A DNA stretch of 64,000 bases from Elmis aenea (Eukaryota; Arthropoda; Insecta; Coleoptera; Elmidae). A program made the translations under genes and the position numbers. The notes under the pieces were generated by a model that made no database searches, was not told the DNA's origin, and was given only the letters and a program-made list of their open reading frames with translations. Location: assembly GCA_947652605.1 (NCBI GenBank), contig OX393577.1, forward strand, positions 69,960,108 through 70,024,107, in the 5' to 3' direction. This document shows, piece by piece, positions 1 to 12,200 of this stretch (position 1 is its first letter; each line of letters starts with the position of its first letter).

Positions 1-1635
1 CACAAGCTTTTAAGTTAAACATATTTACAGTCGTTATTATGCAGACATATGATGCATGAGTATGCAAATCTAGTGATAATCAGTACCAGTAGATATGCCG
101 AGGCTCAGTCCCATGAGAGGGCGTGCAATCACGGGACAAATTCACTTCAAAATGTCGAGTGACACACTCATTAATCACAGTTATGGGCTGCGGTGACTTC
201 TCATTTTGTTATAACATGTATTTGTTGTAAGATATACTCATCTCAAATGTAGTTATCAAAAGCTTCTTTAAATATTTACGTATATTTACACACGATCGGC
301 TTTGCCCAATCTGGGCTCTCAAGCAAAAATAAATTTAAGGTTCGCTTTTAGAGGATCTTCAGCAAAATAGCAAAAAATTGATGTATATTTTGCGCAATAA
401 GGTAGAGTTGGAAGAAATCTATTTTCTAATAACTCTAAACATAGTCACATGGTGGCTTATGTTGCGTTTACTGGTTAGATTCAATAGCTTTACTTGGATT
501 TTTTTTTTCAACGAAAGATTATAATCATATCGATAACTACAGAAGAAGTTATAAGACAATAAGAGGCTTTTTGGGTTTTAAATCTACACTACACCCAACA
601 GCGATAGGAGATTTAAATATATTACTCTGCTCATTAGTGGGTTTTTGACCGATGGTTATTTTTGGATACCGTTTTCATTTAATTGCCTATTGTTTTTTTT
701 TTCAAAATCCAGCATCAATTTCTGAAAACAAATTATTCCAGTACGAACTATTTAACGTTCATTTCTTACTCCTCGTTATAATTTCACGGTCTAACCGTTA
801 GCTACTACCAATTCATTGATTCCTTTTCAGAGGCCACAAGAAATTCCACTAAAAAGTGATCAGTTCAATGATTACTTATTTCCTACAACTCATACAGAAA
901 AATTAACTTCCAGCTACCGAACAAAGCTAGTAATAGTCGGTTTACATGCTTAGCAACTTCCTTGATTAAAAAGTAATCGATTTTATACCGAATTTCCTCC
1001 AAGACGATCTACATTTTATCTGTGACAAAGTGTTCTGTGCGACCGAATCAAACAATTCGCTTCTCATAGTTTAGTCGGCCAGCTTCCTCGTTGGTGCCGA
1101 GGCAGAATTAAATTTTAAGGCATACATAATATAATAAAAGCGTGGAATTTGAAATGCTTTGCTTCGTCGTTTTTGCTGTTAATATTTATTTTTATAGCGA
1201 AGCAGAAATAAACAATTGGTTATGATCGATGTAGAATTTAATCCGGTATTGGTTTTATCCCAAGAAAAAAATTGCTTTCCGCCTTTTACAAAAAGAGTAC
1301 GATGTTTATCTTTTGTATACATCAAATGATACGCTAATTTTACGATACTTGCTTCTGTTTAGTTCGTTTTTCATTGAGTAGGGTATTGCACATATTGCTT
1401 ATTCATAAAACATTTCATAGTTGCATGCCCATTGATGGATTTCTAAAAATACAACTGTTGCGGTTTAACGCTTAATGAAATATTTACTGGAGCCCTTAGA
1501 ATTTCAAACTGCTGGGTACCGACTGTTTTTAGTAGATATAGCATTTTGGTATGTCTTCTCATAGAACTGTTGGGTTATTTTCATAAAGTATTTCATCCTA
1601 TTTTTTATGTATGAAAAAGCTATTTTGCGGGCCGT
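1..1635. other. Intergenic DNA upstream of the retroelement remnant
   Basis: AT-rich sequence with homopolymer runs. I see no coding exon, RNA gene or clear repeat in it. It lies far upstream of the sv promoter and could hold distal control elements, but nothing specific can be supported. Confidence 0.5.
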
Positions 1636-2035
1636 TTAGGCCCAGACCTTAGTAATGTTCTTCCATACTCTTCTCTCTTTCGATTTCTTCCTCCAATTCA
1701 TTATGTTTATCTCTCTTAGTTCTTCCTCCACAGCCTCCCTCCATCTTTTTCCAGGTCTTCCTCTTTTTTTCTTGTAAGTTTCTTGTTTCCACGCTATCTC
1801 TTTTATTATTCTGCTGTCCTCCCTTTTCTCAATACCTCCTAGCCATTGTATCCTTCTGGCATTTATTACTTTGTCTATGGTCGCTTCTTTGAAAATTGTA
1901 TATATCTCCTCGTTCGTTCTTTTTATATACGTCATCTGTTCTCTTCCCTTCCACTATTCTTCTAATTATCTTTCTTTCCCATCTTCTTAGGGCTTCCTTT
2001 GCATTTTTGTTTAGTACCCAGATATCACACCTATA
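1636..2035 (-). pseudogene. Non-LTR retrotransposon reverse-transcriptase C-terminal remnant
   Basis: A 99-codon open frame on the - strand contains the typical tail of insect non-LTR (LINE-type) retrotransposon ORF2 proteins: an R-R-I-Q-W-L-G block, a K-R-E-D-S-R block, then K-K-R-G-R-P-G-K-R-W-R-E and a W-x-N-I-T-K ending. Immediately upstream on the same strand, about 1940 to 2035, a different frame reads C-D-I-W-V-L-N-K followed by A-L-R-R-W-E-R-K-I-I-R-R-I. This is the preceding conserved block of the same protein, so a frameshift separates the two halves. No catalytic reverse-transcriptase motif, endonuclease or 5' part is present. It is a dead, 5'-truncated fragment. The clade (RTE, Jockey, R1 or CR1) cannot be decided from this tail. 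Confidence 0.8.
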
Positions 2036-2039
2036 GATT

Positions 2040-5000
2040 TTTTATAACTAACGTAAAAAGACGTTGCTCAATTTGTTTTCCTTAAAAGGATCTTTGAGTT
2101 TTACTTTAATCCCATCTAACCCCATCATAAATAGTATTTTACTTAGAATTATGCATCTATGCTTAACTTCTCCGATGATCTGTTAACCCCCTGTATATTA
2201 TAAACTGCGTCAAATTGGTAATTTCTCCCATTTAATACCTGATTAATTTACAACCACATAAACCTATTATATCAAATAACTAATAACTTACAAAGCTTCA
2301 AGCATAATTACTGAGACTTGTTGAAAACCCAATAGAATATTTTAAATATTTTGTACTAAAAAAGTGTTTCTCATTCATGTTGACTGATATCATTCAATGT
2401 TTTTGTGAATGAGACTGTCTTGTTAGTTCCCATTATTCGATACTGGGGTATCAATGTCGTCGGTGTATCAGTTTCACCTGAGAGTACTCCGCGGGCCATT
2501 TCTCCACGCTCCTTAACTGAAACCTTCAGGCAATTGATACATGAATAATCCATCCCTCCCCCCTGATTCAAAATAAGTACATTGTTAATTCCAATACAAC
2601 GATAAAAAGTCAAACGTCTTTTACAACAAAGCCAAGATGCGAATCATTTTGGAATCATTTATGGGGTTTCATAAACATAAGAATTAATTTCGAAAACTTG
2701 CTTGGCGATTTATGCAAAATATTTTATGGACAAGGTTGAATAGAGGTCGTTTTATCAGTGTTCGTATTTTTATTAAGTAGTAATATTGCAATGGAATTTC
2801 CGGTAGCGTCCATTTATTAGTTAAAAAAATAAAAACATTTCTATTATTACGCAATGAATTATTATTCCTTAATCGTTAAGCAATTGTTTGGAAATAGGCA
2901 ACGCCCTGACGCAAAAAGCTTTTGTTTTTAAGGTTACAGAAAACAGATTTTTGCAACTGTAGAAATATTTTGAATTTGCTACTCCAGCTTTTTTTAAGTT
3001 TGGGTCAGTTCTAGGACAAAACAAGTTTTGGAAATAGAACAAACAATTTTATTATAGAGTTAAGTTGGAATCTGGAGTGGACTGTTTCAAATGTTGCTTA
3101 TTGCAATTTTTTTGAAAAAATTCATGTAACTACAAATAAAACGTTATTATTAGGGGAACAGGTTATATTATATATTGGTTTTATTCGGATCATGTTTGTT
3201 GGTGGAAATTACATTCTAGAGGTGAACCAAGAAACCCTTCGCTGTGGTGGGGCGGTCCATGGGAATTGTCGTAAAGGAAGTCCAAACCCCATATGGACAC
3301 TAGATCTTTAATTAGTATTATCCGCGATTTCCTTGCGACTGCTCACCTGACTTATACTGTAATTATACCCAGAATCGGTGATTAGTAATACAATATAATA
3401 ATTAGTGCTACAGATACGTGTTATTTCTCTTAATTCAATGTTTAAAGTACGTCAAAAATATTGTTTAACGTTTGTGGTAGTGTGCTGTTTAAATTTTTAT
3501 GATAATGCGATTAATATTCAACTGCATGTATTTTACATCTTCGTGTTATGTTCAAAACTTCGTTATGCCCTGTGTGCTGTATAGAGGTATTATCCTTTGT
3601 GAAGATCAAAGCTCACTTTGCGAAATGTATGCATATATAATGCGGAAAGCCGCATCCTACACTAAAATTCAGCTTTCAGGAGATTAAATATTAATTCAAA
3701 ACCAACGCAACATAACTTATTATGCCGCTGAAAATTTCATACTGGAAATGTAATTACTGTTTTGATTTTTCCGGGGTGGTATTTAAATAAATTAAATCTG
3801 TAATATTTTTGCTCGTTATTAGATTGTGTTTGGTTATTAATACATTAAAAATTAGTGCAAGCGATATAATTTTTTTTGAGAAACAGGAACAATTTTGATT
3901 GTTCTGATCTTAATTTCTTTGAAAATAGACAAAATGGTTGATTGTGCATTTCAAAAAATCACTGATTGTACATTTTTTAAAATATAGATAATTAATTAAT
4001 TGTACAATTTATAGGTACTTAATGGAAAATTGGAATTTTTTTTATTTTCTGATATTAGTTTTTTGATCTCTTACAGAAATATAAATGTATGTTTGATATT
4101 TATAAACACAAAAAAATATAAATCAGATTTTTATAGCGGAATTCATTTTTATAATTCTGAGCTTTGTTGCAATTAATTTTTTGTTGAATTAGTTTTGCAA
4201 AAGGCTTGTGGTGTAGTAGGTACATTCTTTTTTGATTAAATAATTAAACATTGATAGTGCAGATTTAATTTCATGGTTTCACTTCTAGGAGTTTAATTTT
4301 TTTTTCAAATGCCACATCGGAATAATATTTAGAGAAAATCGAATTTGTTGGAATTTAAATTTTGCAACTGATTTTGTGACATTTATGGTACATAAAGGAT
4401 TACACGATTATTTTAGGGCATTGTTCAATAGTTTTTTAAATAAAAAAAAAATGTGTGCTTATTTTTCTTGCTGCAATAGCTTTATTTTTGTTTTAAATGA
4501 TAGCAAGTACCTACCTAACTCAATTTAATGTTTGTTTTTTAAGGCAGTGGAGTTAAAGTTTCATTTTCCTTTTTTGAAATCGGAGTTTTTATTTTATTCG
4601 CACCTTCGCGTAACAAGTTAACTAACTCCGCTATGTGCGACACATGAAGAAATTCAGAAGTGAGATCAAATCAACGGAACTCTCTAAAAATAACCCTCAA
4701 CGTAGCGCAAGCGTCAATCATGTAGTCGAATACTACCAATCCACACCTAGGGGTGGGTTTAACATGGTCATGCGCCCTCGAGGAACCCTTAATGCGTCCG
4801 ACCGACCCTAATGTAGACCTCAGATTAGGTTAGCTGAAGAAATGCCGGAAAAATCTACTGGTATTAGTGGGGACTCTTATACAGACGGAGTGGCATACGG
4901 ACAACACGAATCGCCGACTGTAATTTTTTTTAACGCACTGAAAACCAAAATGTACTAGCAAATGCTTCAAAAATAATAATTAACAGTTCAGGGGGATGTC

Positions 5001-6115
5001 AAAATCTTTGCAATATTTTTGTTGATTTATTAGTAGCTTTGTTGATTTAAAACTATTGGCCAGCTAGGGTTCGTTTTTGGTTATTTTTCTTCCACCTTTT
5101 AATTAGAGTCTTCTGCCTGAAAAAGCTTGAAGATAGCTGATAGTGCACAAATACAAAATACTATAACTGTTTTGTCGTTTCGTCAGTGTTGCGATCCTGC
5201 ACAATTGCAAAACATATTACTAAACGCTACTTCAAAAACTAAATGGGTGTTTCAAGTGTTTGTTTTTTAGAAAAATAATTCCCGGACATGAGGTTGCTCT
5301 TATGGTGACTAGTTTTCCAATAATATTGCTCATTTTACCTGTCAGAACGCGCGATAAGTTCGCAAGTTCATTGTAACGCGATGATTTCGTAAAGTGTTGC
5401 AGGATTTTTTCCTGCAAAACTTGTTCGACAATCGTTCTATATTTACCGTGCACCCTGTGTATGTTTAGCCTTTTATATCTACAATTGACCCACCCCACAA
5501 GAATCTGCTACTAGGTGTATCACTACCGAGTTAACTTCCCAACCGCTGTGACAATCCTGACTCCTCCCCTAGACTGACAGGACGCGCTTATCCGACTCAG
5601 TAGTCCTGCATCTATCGCGTACGCGTCCAGCTACGGCGTCTAGCATCATCCCGACGGCTACCGACGCTTGGCATCTAGTCACCCGTGCTCGCGTTATAGT
5701 GGAATTGTACACGATTTTTATGATAATGCCACTAGTTGACTACATCTTGCGTACACTTACAAGCTTTTCAAGAGAAACACTCACAATCGCCAGCTAGAAA
5801 AAAATGTTGAACAAACACGTGAGCGAATCAGGCGTCTTATCACTAAAAATAAACAGCACACTAGACTTTAGAAATTACTGATTACAAGGAAAGTTTGTGG
5901 GTACAAAGAAATAAATTCTTCACCCCCAGTTTCTTGGCAAAAACTTCAACAAACTTCCAGTTTCACTGTCCAAGCAACTACCAATAAGTAAAAGTTTCTG
6001 ATGTACTTGGGTTGTCTTAAAACTTTTCTCAGCTCGTTATAAATAATGTTATAGTGAATGTAAGGGCTTAAGAATGGAAAGACACGATAAGACTAATAAT
6101 TTTTTATAACCTGGA
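2040..6115. other. Upstream region of sv
   Basis: About 4 kb of intergenic DNA between the retroelement remnant and the sv core promoter. Most is AT-rich. Two less AT-rich blocks stand out, at about 4590 to 4920 and 5490 to 5700, with many CpG dinucleotides in the second. The short open frames here, on either strand, have no recognisable protein features and no convincing splice context. Proximal sv enhancers are plausible but not shown. Confidence 0.5.
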
Positions 6116-6119
6116 AGTG

Positions 6120-6155
6120 TATAAATCAAAAGTGTATGTGTAGTGACATCAGCAA
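6120..6155 (+). promoter_or_regulatory. sv: sv core promoter: TATA box plus initiator
   Basis: TATAAAT starts at 6120 and a TCAG initiator at 6149 to 6152 places its A at 6151, so the first T of the TATA box is exactly at -31. This is the canonical arthropod spacing. Transcription from 6151 gives a 60-base 5' leader before ATG 6211 and excludes the in-frame ATG at 6136 from the transcript. A second TATAAAT at about 6041 could serve a longer leader, but I see no matching initiator. Confidence 0.7.
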
Positions 6156-6210
6156 TCTGGATACCACAAGTTTAGCGTCGCTTCTGTCGCTACGAACAAC
6201 GGGGGCGGCC

Positions 6211-6265
6211 ATGGATCTGACCACGGCCTACCGCTATAATCAAAACATGATGGAATATTACACCT
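6211..6265 (+). CDS. sv: sv coding exon 1
   Basis: Encodes residues 1-18 ([18 protein letters not shown]) and the first base of Cys19. The donor T|gtaaga joins in phase to exon 2, giving TGT-CAT-GGA. The same frame is open upstream to an ATG at 6136, but that ATG precedes the predicted start site at 6151, so 6211 is preferred. A short tyrosine-containing N-terminus before the paired domain is usual for this class. Confidence 0.85.
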
Positions 6266-9200
6266 GTAAGAAAAGTCGTTAATAACTTGAATAAAATGCA
6301 TACTATTTACTCTAGGTCCCATCGAATGGGGATTTTTTTAGATTAATTTGTTTCGTTACTAAAATAGGTTTGGGCAATAAACACTTCAATTTTTATGAAG
6401 AATCTCTGGTAGAACTGTTAGACTCTGACCTCTGTTAAAAGCTTCTTGTTTAAAACTGGCGATGAAGGAACCAGATGCGTGAAACTGATCTAGCGATGTG
6501 TAAGAGATAAATTCTCCTGTAAAAATGCTAGACCAGGAGACTCTGGTCTTGGTCAGTAGCATTTTTATTTTAAAGCTTTTGGTGAAGAGACGAGATTCTC
6601 TAAACTGGTCTAACCTTCCTACAAGAGATTCCTCAATAAAATCATGAGCGATTTCTAATCACCTTTATTTACATTAAATGAACGAATAACTCAAAACATG
6701 AAGCATTTATTAAATAGTTTTTGACGTAGTACGTTTAAACCAATACAACGTATCAAATTTAATTTGAAGATTAGTTGGAACGCTTTCTTGACATGTGCGT
6801 CACTTATAATTAACTAAACGTTTAACAACTAGATACATTAATAAATATAATACACGTCTCCATACGAAAATAGATACAGCATTAATAAACTAATTATTTT
6901 AATGGTTTTTGCCGATAGTAAAAGTATAAATCGACCACTAGCTATTAATTATATTCTTTTTGGATAGCTGCTAATACAATGATTCAAAGTTTCTTTCAAG
7001 TATTTCAAATAAATTTGCTTTAATACGGCTTACAAATAAATGTTTTTCCCACAATTTTATTTTGAAAACATCTGCCCTTGTCACAAGTTAAGTGTCAAAT
7101 AATTTTAAAAATAACTGGTTTGGAAATATAAGAATGGAAGGTATTTGACCAATTCTTCATCCATTGTGTCCACTTCAGCTACGAAAAAAGCACAGTAAGA
7201 AAGGAACCTTTATTAACAGGGCTCATTGTATATGAGAAACCTGCAGAATGCGTTTTACACACTTACAACTAAATTTAACTTGGAAATGCGTTTATTTATT
7301 TTTTTTTATCTCGAGGCGATGTGGAATCTTTTTAGTCAATGGATCTAAATGAATTATATGTCGAATCACATTTTCTGAATGTGCTCGTTCGACCAGATGA
7401 TTTGTGTGCGATGCTTCTATAAAAAACTTTATGATTTATATTCTTTACCGAGTCTTTCTGATGAACTGAATATGTCCGATTCGATTCAACCACTTGCAAA
7501 AATCACTGTTATGTATATTTAATTTGTGTGGCAGCTACTAGCAATATTTTGGCAGATTTTTCTTGTATTCAACATTTGTAGTTTTGAAAATTCAACATCA
7601 TTTTTATTAATTTTAAATAATTAAACGATTATTAACATAATATCAAATACAGTTCAACTTGACGAATAATACTTTCCGAACAATTTGCTTTCGCTAAGTA
7701 CACCAAATTCTTTTGTAGTTGAAACAAACTTGGACGAATTTTTCTCTTAAGCTTTTTTTAACAATGTTTTTTAAACATTAGATAGCTTCTAGCGTTGTTG
7801 ACAAAAAATATCCCTGTATTGTGGCGAATTAAGTTATCTAGGCAAATTTGTACCGTCTCCAAATTGGAACAGAATTTTTTTCAGCTTATTTCAAGCGAAA
7901 AAATGTCTTGCTAATCAAGGATGTTTGGAGAATAAATTTAACCAGTAATCAGGAATATTAAAAGCAGACACACATTTCTATTCGTATAAGTTTCCATTAA
8001 CTGTAAAGTTTTGATTACAAAAAACTACCATTAAATAATTAATGTATCCACAAATTTGTTTAAAATTTAAATGATCACACTTCCGCTGCCAATAGCTAAT
8101 TAGCAAATACAAATTCGATCAGATTCCAGATAAAAATCGGCTTAAATATGGAAATTCATAGTTTTTATGACACAAAATTAGTAAAAATTTGTATTGGAAA
8201 ATTAATCGTCGCCTGATAAACAGATGCTGCTTCCGTTTTTGAGTTCTTGGATGTATTTTAAGAGCCGCGTTAACTTGGTGTGTACACCGGACATATGCGT
8301 TTGATAACAGTTATCAGATATCCCCGTTTTGTTATGGCAGTAGCTGCCAGCTGTCGGGAGATGCATCTCTGCGTTAACGGCAAGGTATCCCGACACAGCC
8401 GCGAGATATTTTACGCGTTCCCGCGCTATCTGGTTGTGACATCTTGTTCAGAATTAACTGCTGTAGACACTAAAAGCTTGTTTTGTCCTAATATGATCCA
8501 TGCTTTAACATTTTAGTTTACATACAGCTCTAAATTGCAGGTAGAACATATAATTTTAACGCTCCATCCACAATAAAAAGTAATAAGCTGTAATCGGTAA
8601 TATAGGATTGCCTTGAATAACAAATTTATTATGAATATAAATGCCTGTAAGCTTAAATCAGAAAATTACTTGGGGACTATGTGAATTTTTCCCGGGGCCC
8701 CAGATTGTTACTAATAACATTGCTACTGATAAAAACATGATAGGGAAGAAACCAGTCTAGCATTTCTACTCAAGATTTTTCATTGAAAGTGGACAGTTAT
8801 ACTTATTTTTATACATGAAATAATCATCAAATACCTTGAGCAACAATGTAATGTTTTGATAAAATAATACCTAAGCCAAAATTTGTGAAAATCTCATGAG
8901 CAAATAAAAGAGTTGTAACAAGAAAATTAAATTGAGAATTATTGGATAACTCTGCTATATTATAATTTTTTAAATCCTTATTTATTTTGTAAAACAATAT
9001 TAGTTAGCACAATTAGATTGTGGCCAATATACCCTGCAGAAATTTTCTGTTTACTTATAAGCAGTCAGCAATTGGCAATCATGTCATCACCACTTTCGTT
9101 TCAATTGCTTTATTAAAGTCTGAAACAGCCAAATATACCACCCCTAGCATAATTGTGTAATCTGATAAGTAGATAAGTATCACAACATGTGTCGAGTGTT

Positions 9201-12200
9201 TTAGGGCAGGGCTGCCAACAGTGATAATCCAACACATTAGGCAAAATGTATTAGTTTACGTACTCTTAAAATGCAGGCGGGGTGAATTGAAATGCACTGC
9301 ACCACTCACTTCTGGTATGGCACGATAATCTAGATTAGATAGTGAACGCCGAAGTGTCGGAGGAAATTATTTCAATTGATTTGACACTAATACTGATGAA
9401 TTGGTTTATAAGATATGTAAGCTGAAGTACGAGAAAATTTATTGCATCTTTATGATGGTTTTTTAAGAGAATTATGAAGGTGGTAATGCGTTGTACATGC
9501 ACGTTAGAGATATATCATTTCTTGGCAGATATGGTTTTGCAATATAACATACCTGTGCTGTCATGAGAGTATTAGATTTCTCCACTTCCAGTAATTTTTT
9601 TTGCATAATTTATTCGTAACTCAACGATTATACAACAAGCAAACGAAAAACACATAATAACACGTATTGTTTCCTTAAAATTGAGGCCTAATAAATAAGT
9701 ATTTATTTTCTATTGCTTATGGTAAAATTTGAAAAAAGACATTTGCTATTAATCTAAGACTTTTCAGACGTTTTAAAGTCTGGGTTTACTGATGAGTACC
9801 GCAAAATAACATTTAGTATACATTATTCAACGGTATCTATTATGAAGTTGTATTGAAGTCTGGGAATTCTTCATTAAAAAAAATTTCACTTCACAGATGT
9901 ATACTGCCCGGTTTTCTGAAGCGCCTAACTAAATCTAATTATTTGTTTTGGTCCATTACTTAAGATTTTGTCAGTTGTTATTATTAGTTGGGCTTTGTAA
10001 CTTGGAGCTGTGCAAAGTAAGCAGTTAGCATCGATAACGAATCGCTGGGCGAAATAAGCCAGCCGCCAAACAAAGAGGGCTCTGTTTCCGAATATCTACT
10101 AATTGGTAGCTAACTGTGAAGTGGCGGTGGTTAGGATTTATTAAGCTCATCCACAGCTGCCTTAGATGTACTTTCGGTATGCGATTTGTTATTATCTATC
10201 TTAATTCAAACGCTGTAGAAGACATACTGAAAAGTTTTCAGTTATTCTAGCTGTCAAATCTTATTAAGTGGGGCTCTAAGGAAATTTTTTAAGGAACTAT
10301 GCTCTGATGAATAGAAACTCCAAAAAAATACCTGGACGCTTTAGTTTTCCCAAGATCTTTTACGTTTTTCAGCAAAACTTTTGAACTAAATAGTAAATTG
10401 TAAAAAAAAACTGTAAAAGAGTGTACTATACTTTGATTTTTCCTTTGCCTCTCCAGTTTTATTGCTAAATTTAAAAAAAAGTTCTTTTATGAATGAAAAT
10501 ATTTAAGTTTAATTTTTCTTTGGTTTTTCTTTACGTTATTCATCAATTTTATTGCAAAAACGATTCTGGCGATAGAAAAATCTTATAATATGCTAACATA
10601 CTTTATTTTTTGATCTATATGCATAGTCTGTTTTTGCAGAAAACTTTAAAACCCTTTTACATTTCTTCGTAACTGCCCTTTCTGCAAAGAATTTTGAGTC
10701 TAATAAAGCTCCTCTTCAAAATTTTCATAACCTTCCCCTCCAATTAAAATTCCTTCGTAATTTATTAAATTAATAGTGAAACTCGTACACTTCGAATTTT
10801 TGAAAATATCTTGAATTATATGGAATCCCTTACGGCTTTATTCGTTGCGTTTACGAATATTCTGTTAAGCTGTGGTTTGTAAACACACTTCCGGGGAGGC
10901 GCCGTAAGCTTTGGTAGCAATCTGTGCGGTAGGGTTTAGCTGGGTCAAATCATTTATCAATGTATGGAGCATGTTGCAAAGTCATGCAATAGCTTTGGTG
11001 GTTACGGCAATTAGTGAACTTGAACTCAGCAGTTCATTATATATAACGATTACACAGTGCACCTTTTTGAAAGCGCTCATTTAATTATGGACAATTTTTT
11101 TGCGGTTATTTAACCCTACAACTTAACATTTGGGTTCGATTTGGGATCTAACGGTTCTTATTTTTCGTCACATCAAAGTTTTCAAAAATTGGCCAAGTGT
11201 ATACCCATAGAGTTTTTGTAAATATGTTTAAAAAAAAACACTAAGGCAATCCATAACCACCACGAGCTTATTGAAAAAACGATTAAAAATAATTTTACAC
11301 CCCATCAAAGTTTGTTACAATTTGCCAGGTGTTTACCATTAGAACTTTTTGTTAAAACTTCAAAAAACATTATTATTGGTTTTATTGTTCCAAAATATGT
11401 TAAACAACACTTAAGCAATCCATAAAGACCACCGTTTTATTCAGAACACGATTAGAAACATTTTTTACACCTCATCAAAGTTTTAAAAGCTGTCGAAATG
11501 TATGTAGGTACTTGGAATATTTTTTTTGGTCAGAGGTGAAAAACAACTATTGGCTTTATTGTTTCAAAATATATTAAACATTACTTAAGCAATCCATAGC
11601 GACCACCAGTATATTTAAAACACGATAAGAAAATTTTTTTACTTAATTATTTGTAGAAATATCAAACGACTGCCAATTTGCTTAGAAACAAATTAAAATT
11701 ATTTTTAAAATCTTCTTTAAAATGTTCACAAAAAGTGTAATTTTATGAAGTCAAATCAATTGAATTTTTAGTTGACATAGTCTATGTATGCATTGTGCAA
11801 AGTTCTATATCTATTCGAGATATATTCAATTACCTCCCAGTACAATCATTCGTTCGGTTGCTCAAGTCACTAACCAATAAAAATATATTATTGTGCTAGT
11901 AATCGAAGGTGGTACGAAGGTGTATCGACATTATAAAAACGCTAAAATAGTAACTATATCTTGAAATCTCGTGTATTATTCAGTTGTGACTCGTAAATCA
12001 GGTTTATTGCTAGCTGTAATTAGTATAAGCTTGTAATTGATTGTTTGAGGCTTAATACTGATTTATTATTAATATCGAACCGTGGTGTGTAAAATACTCG
12101 GTATGTGAACTAATAATTCCCTTGTTATAGGCTGTAAACCATGTTGTACTGAACTACCGGACCCGTAAAAATAGAAAGCAAATTTATTGCAGCTGAATTC

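Noticed and set aside
2371..2613. 80-codon minus-strand frame near the retroelement remnant
   Set aside because: No motif or relation to the retroelement could be seen.
6136..6210. In-frame upstream ATG extending sv by 25 residues
   Set aside because: It lies upstream of the predicted transcription start at 6151 (TATA at -31), and ATG 6211 has better context.
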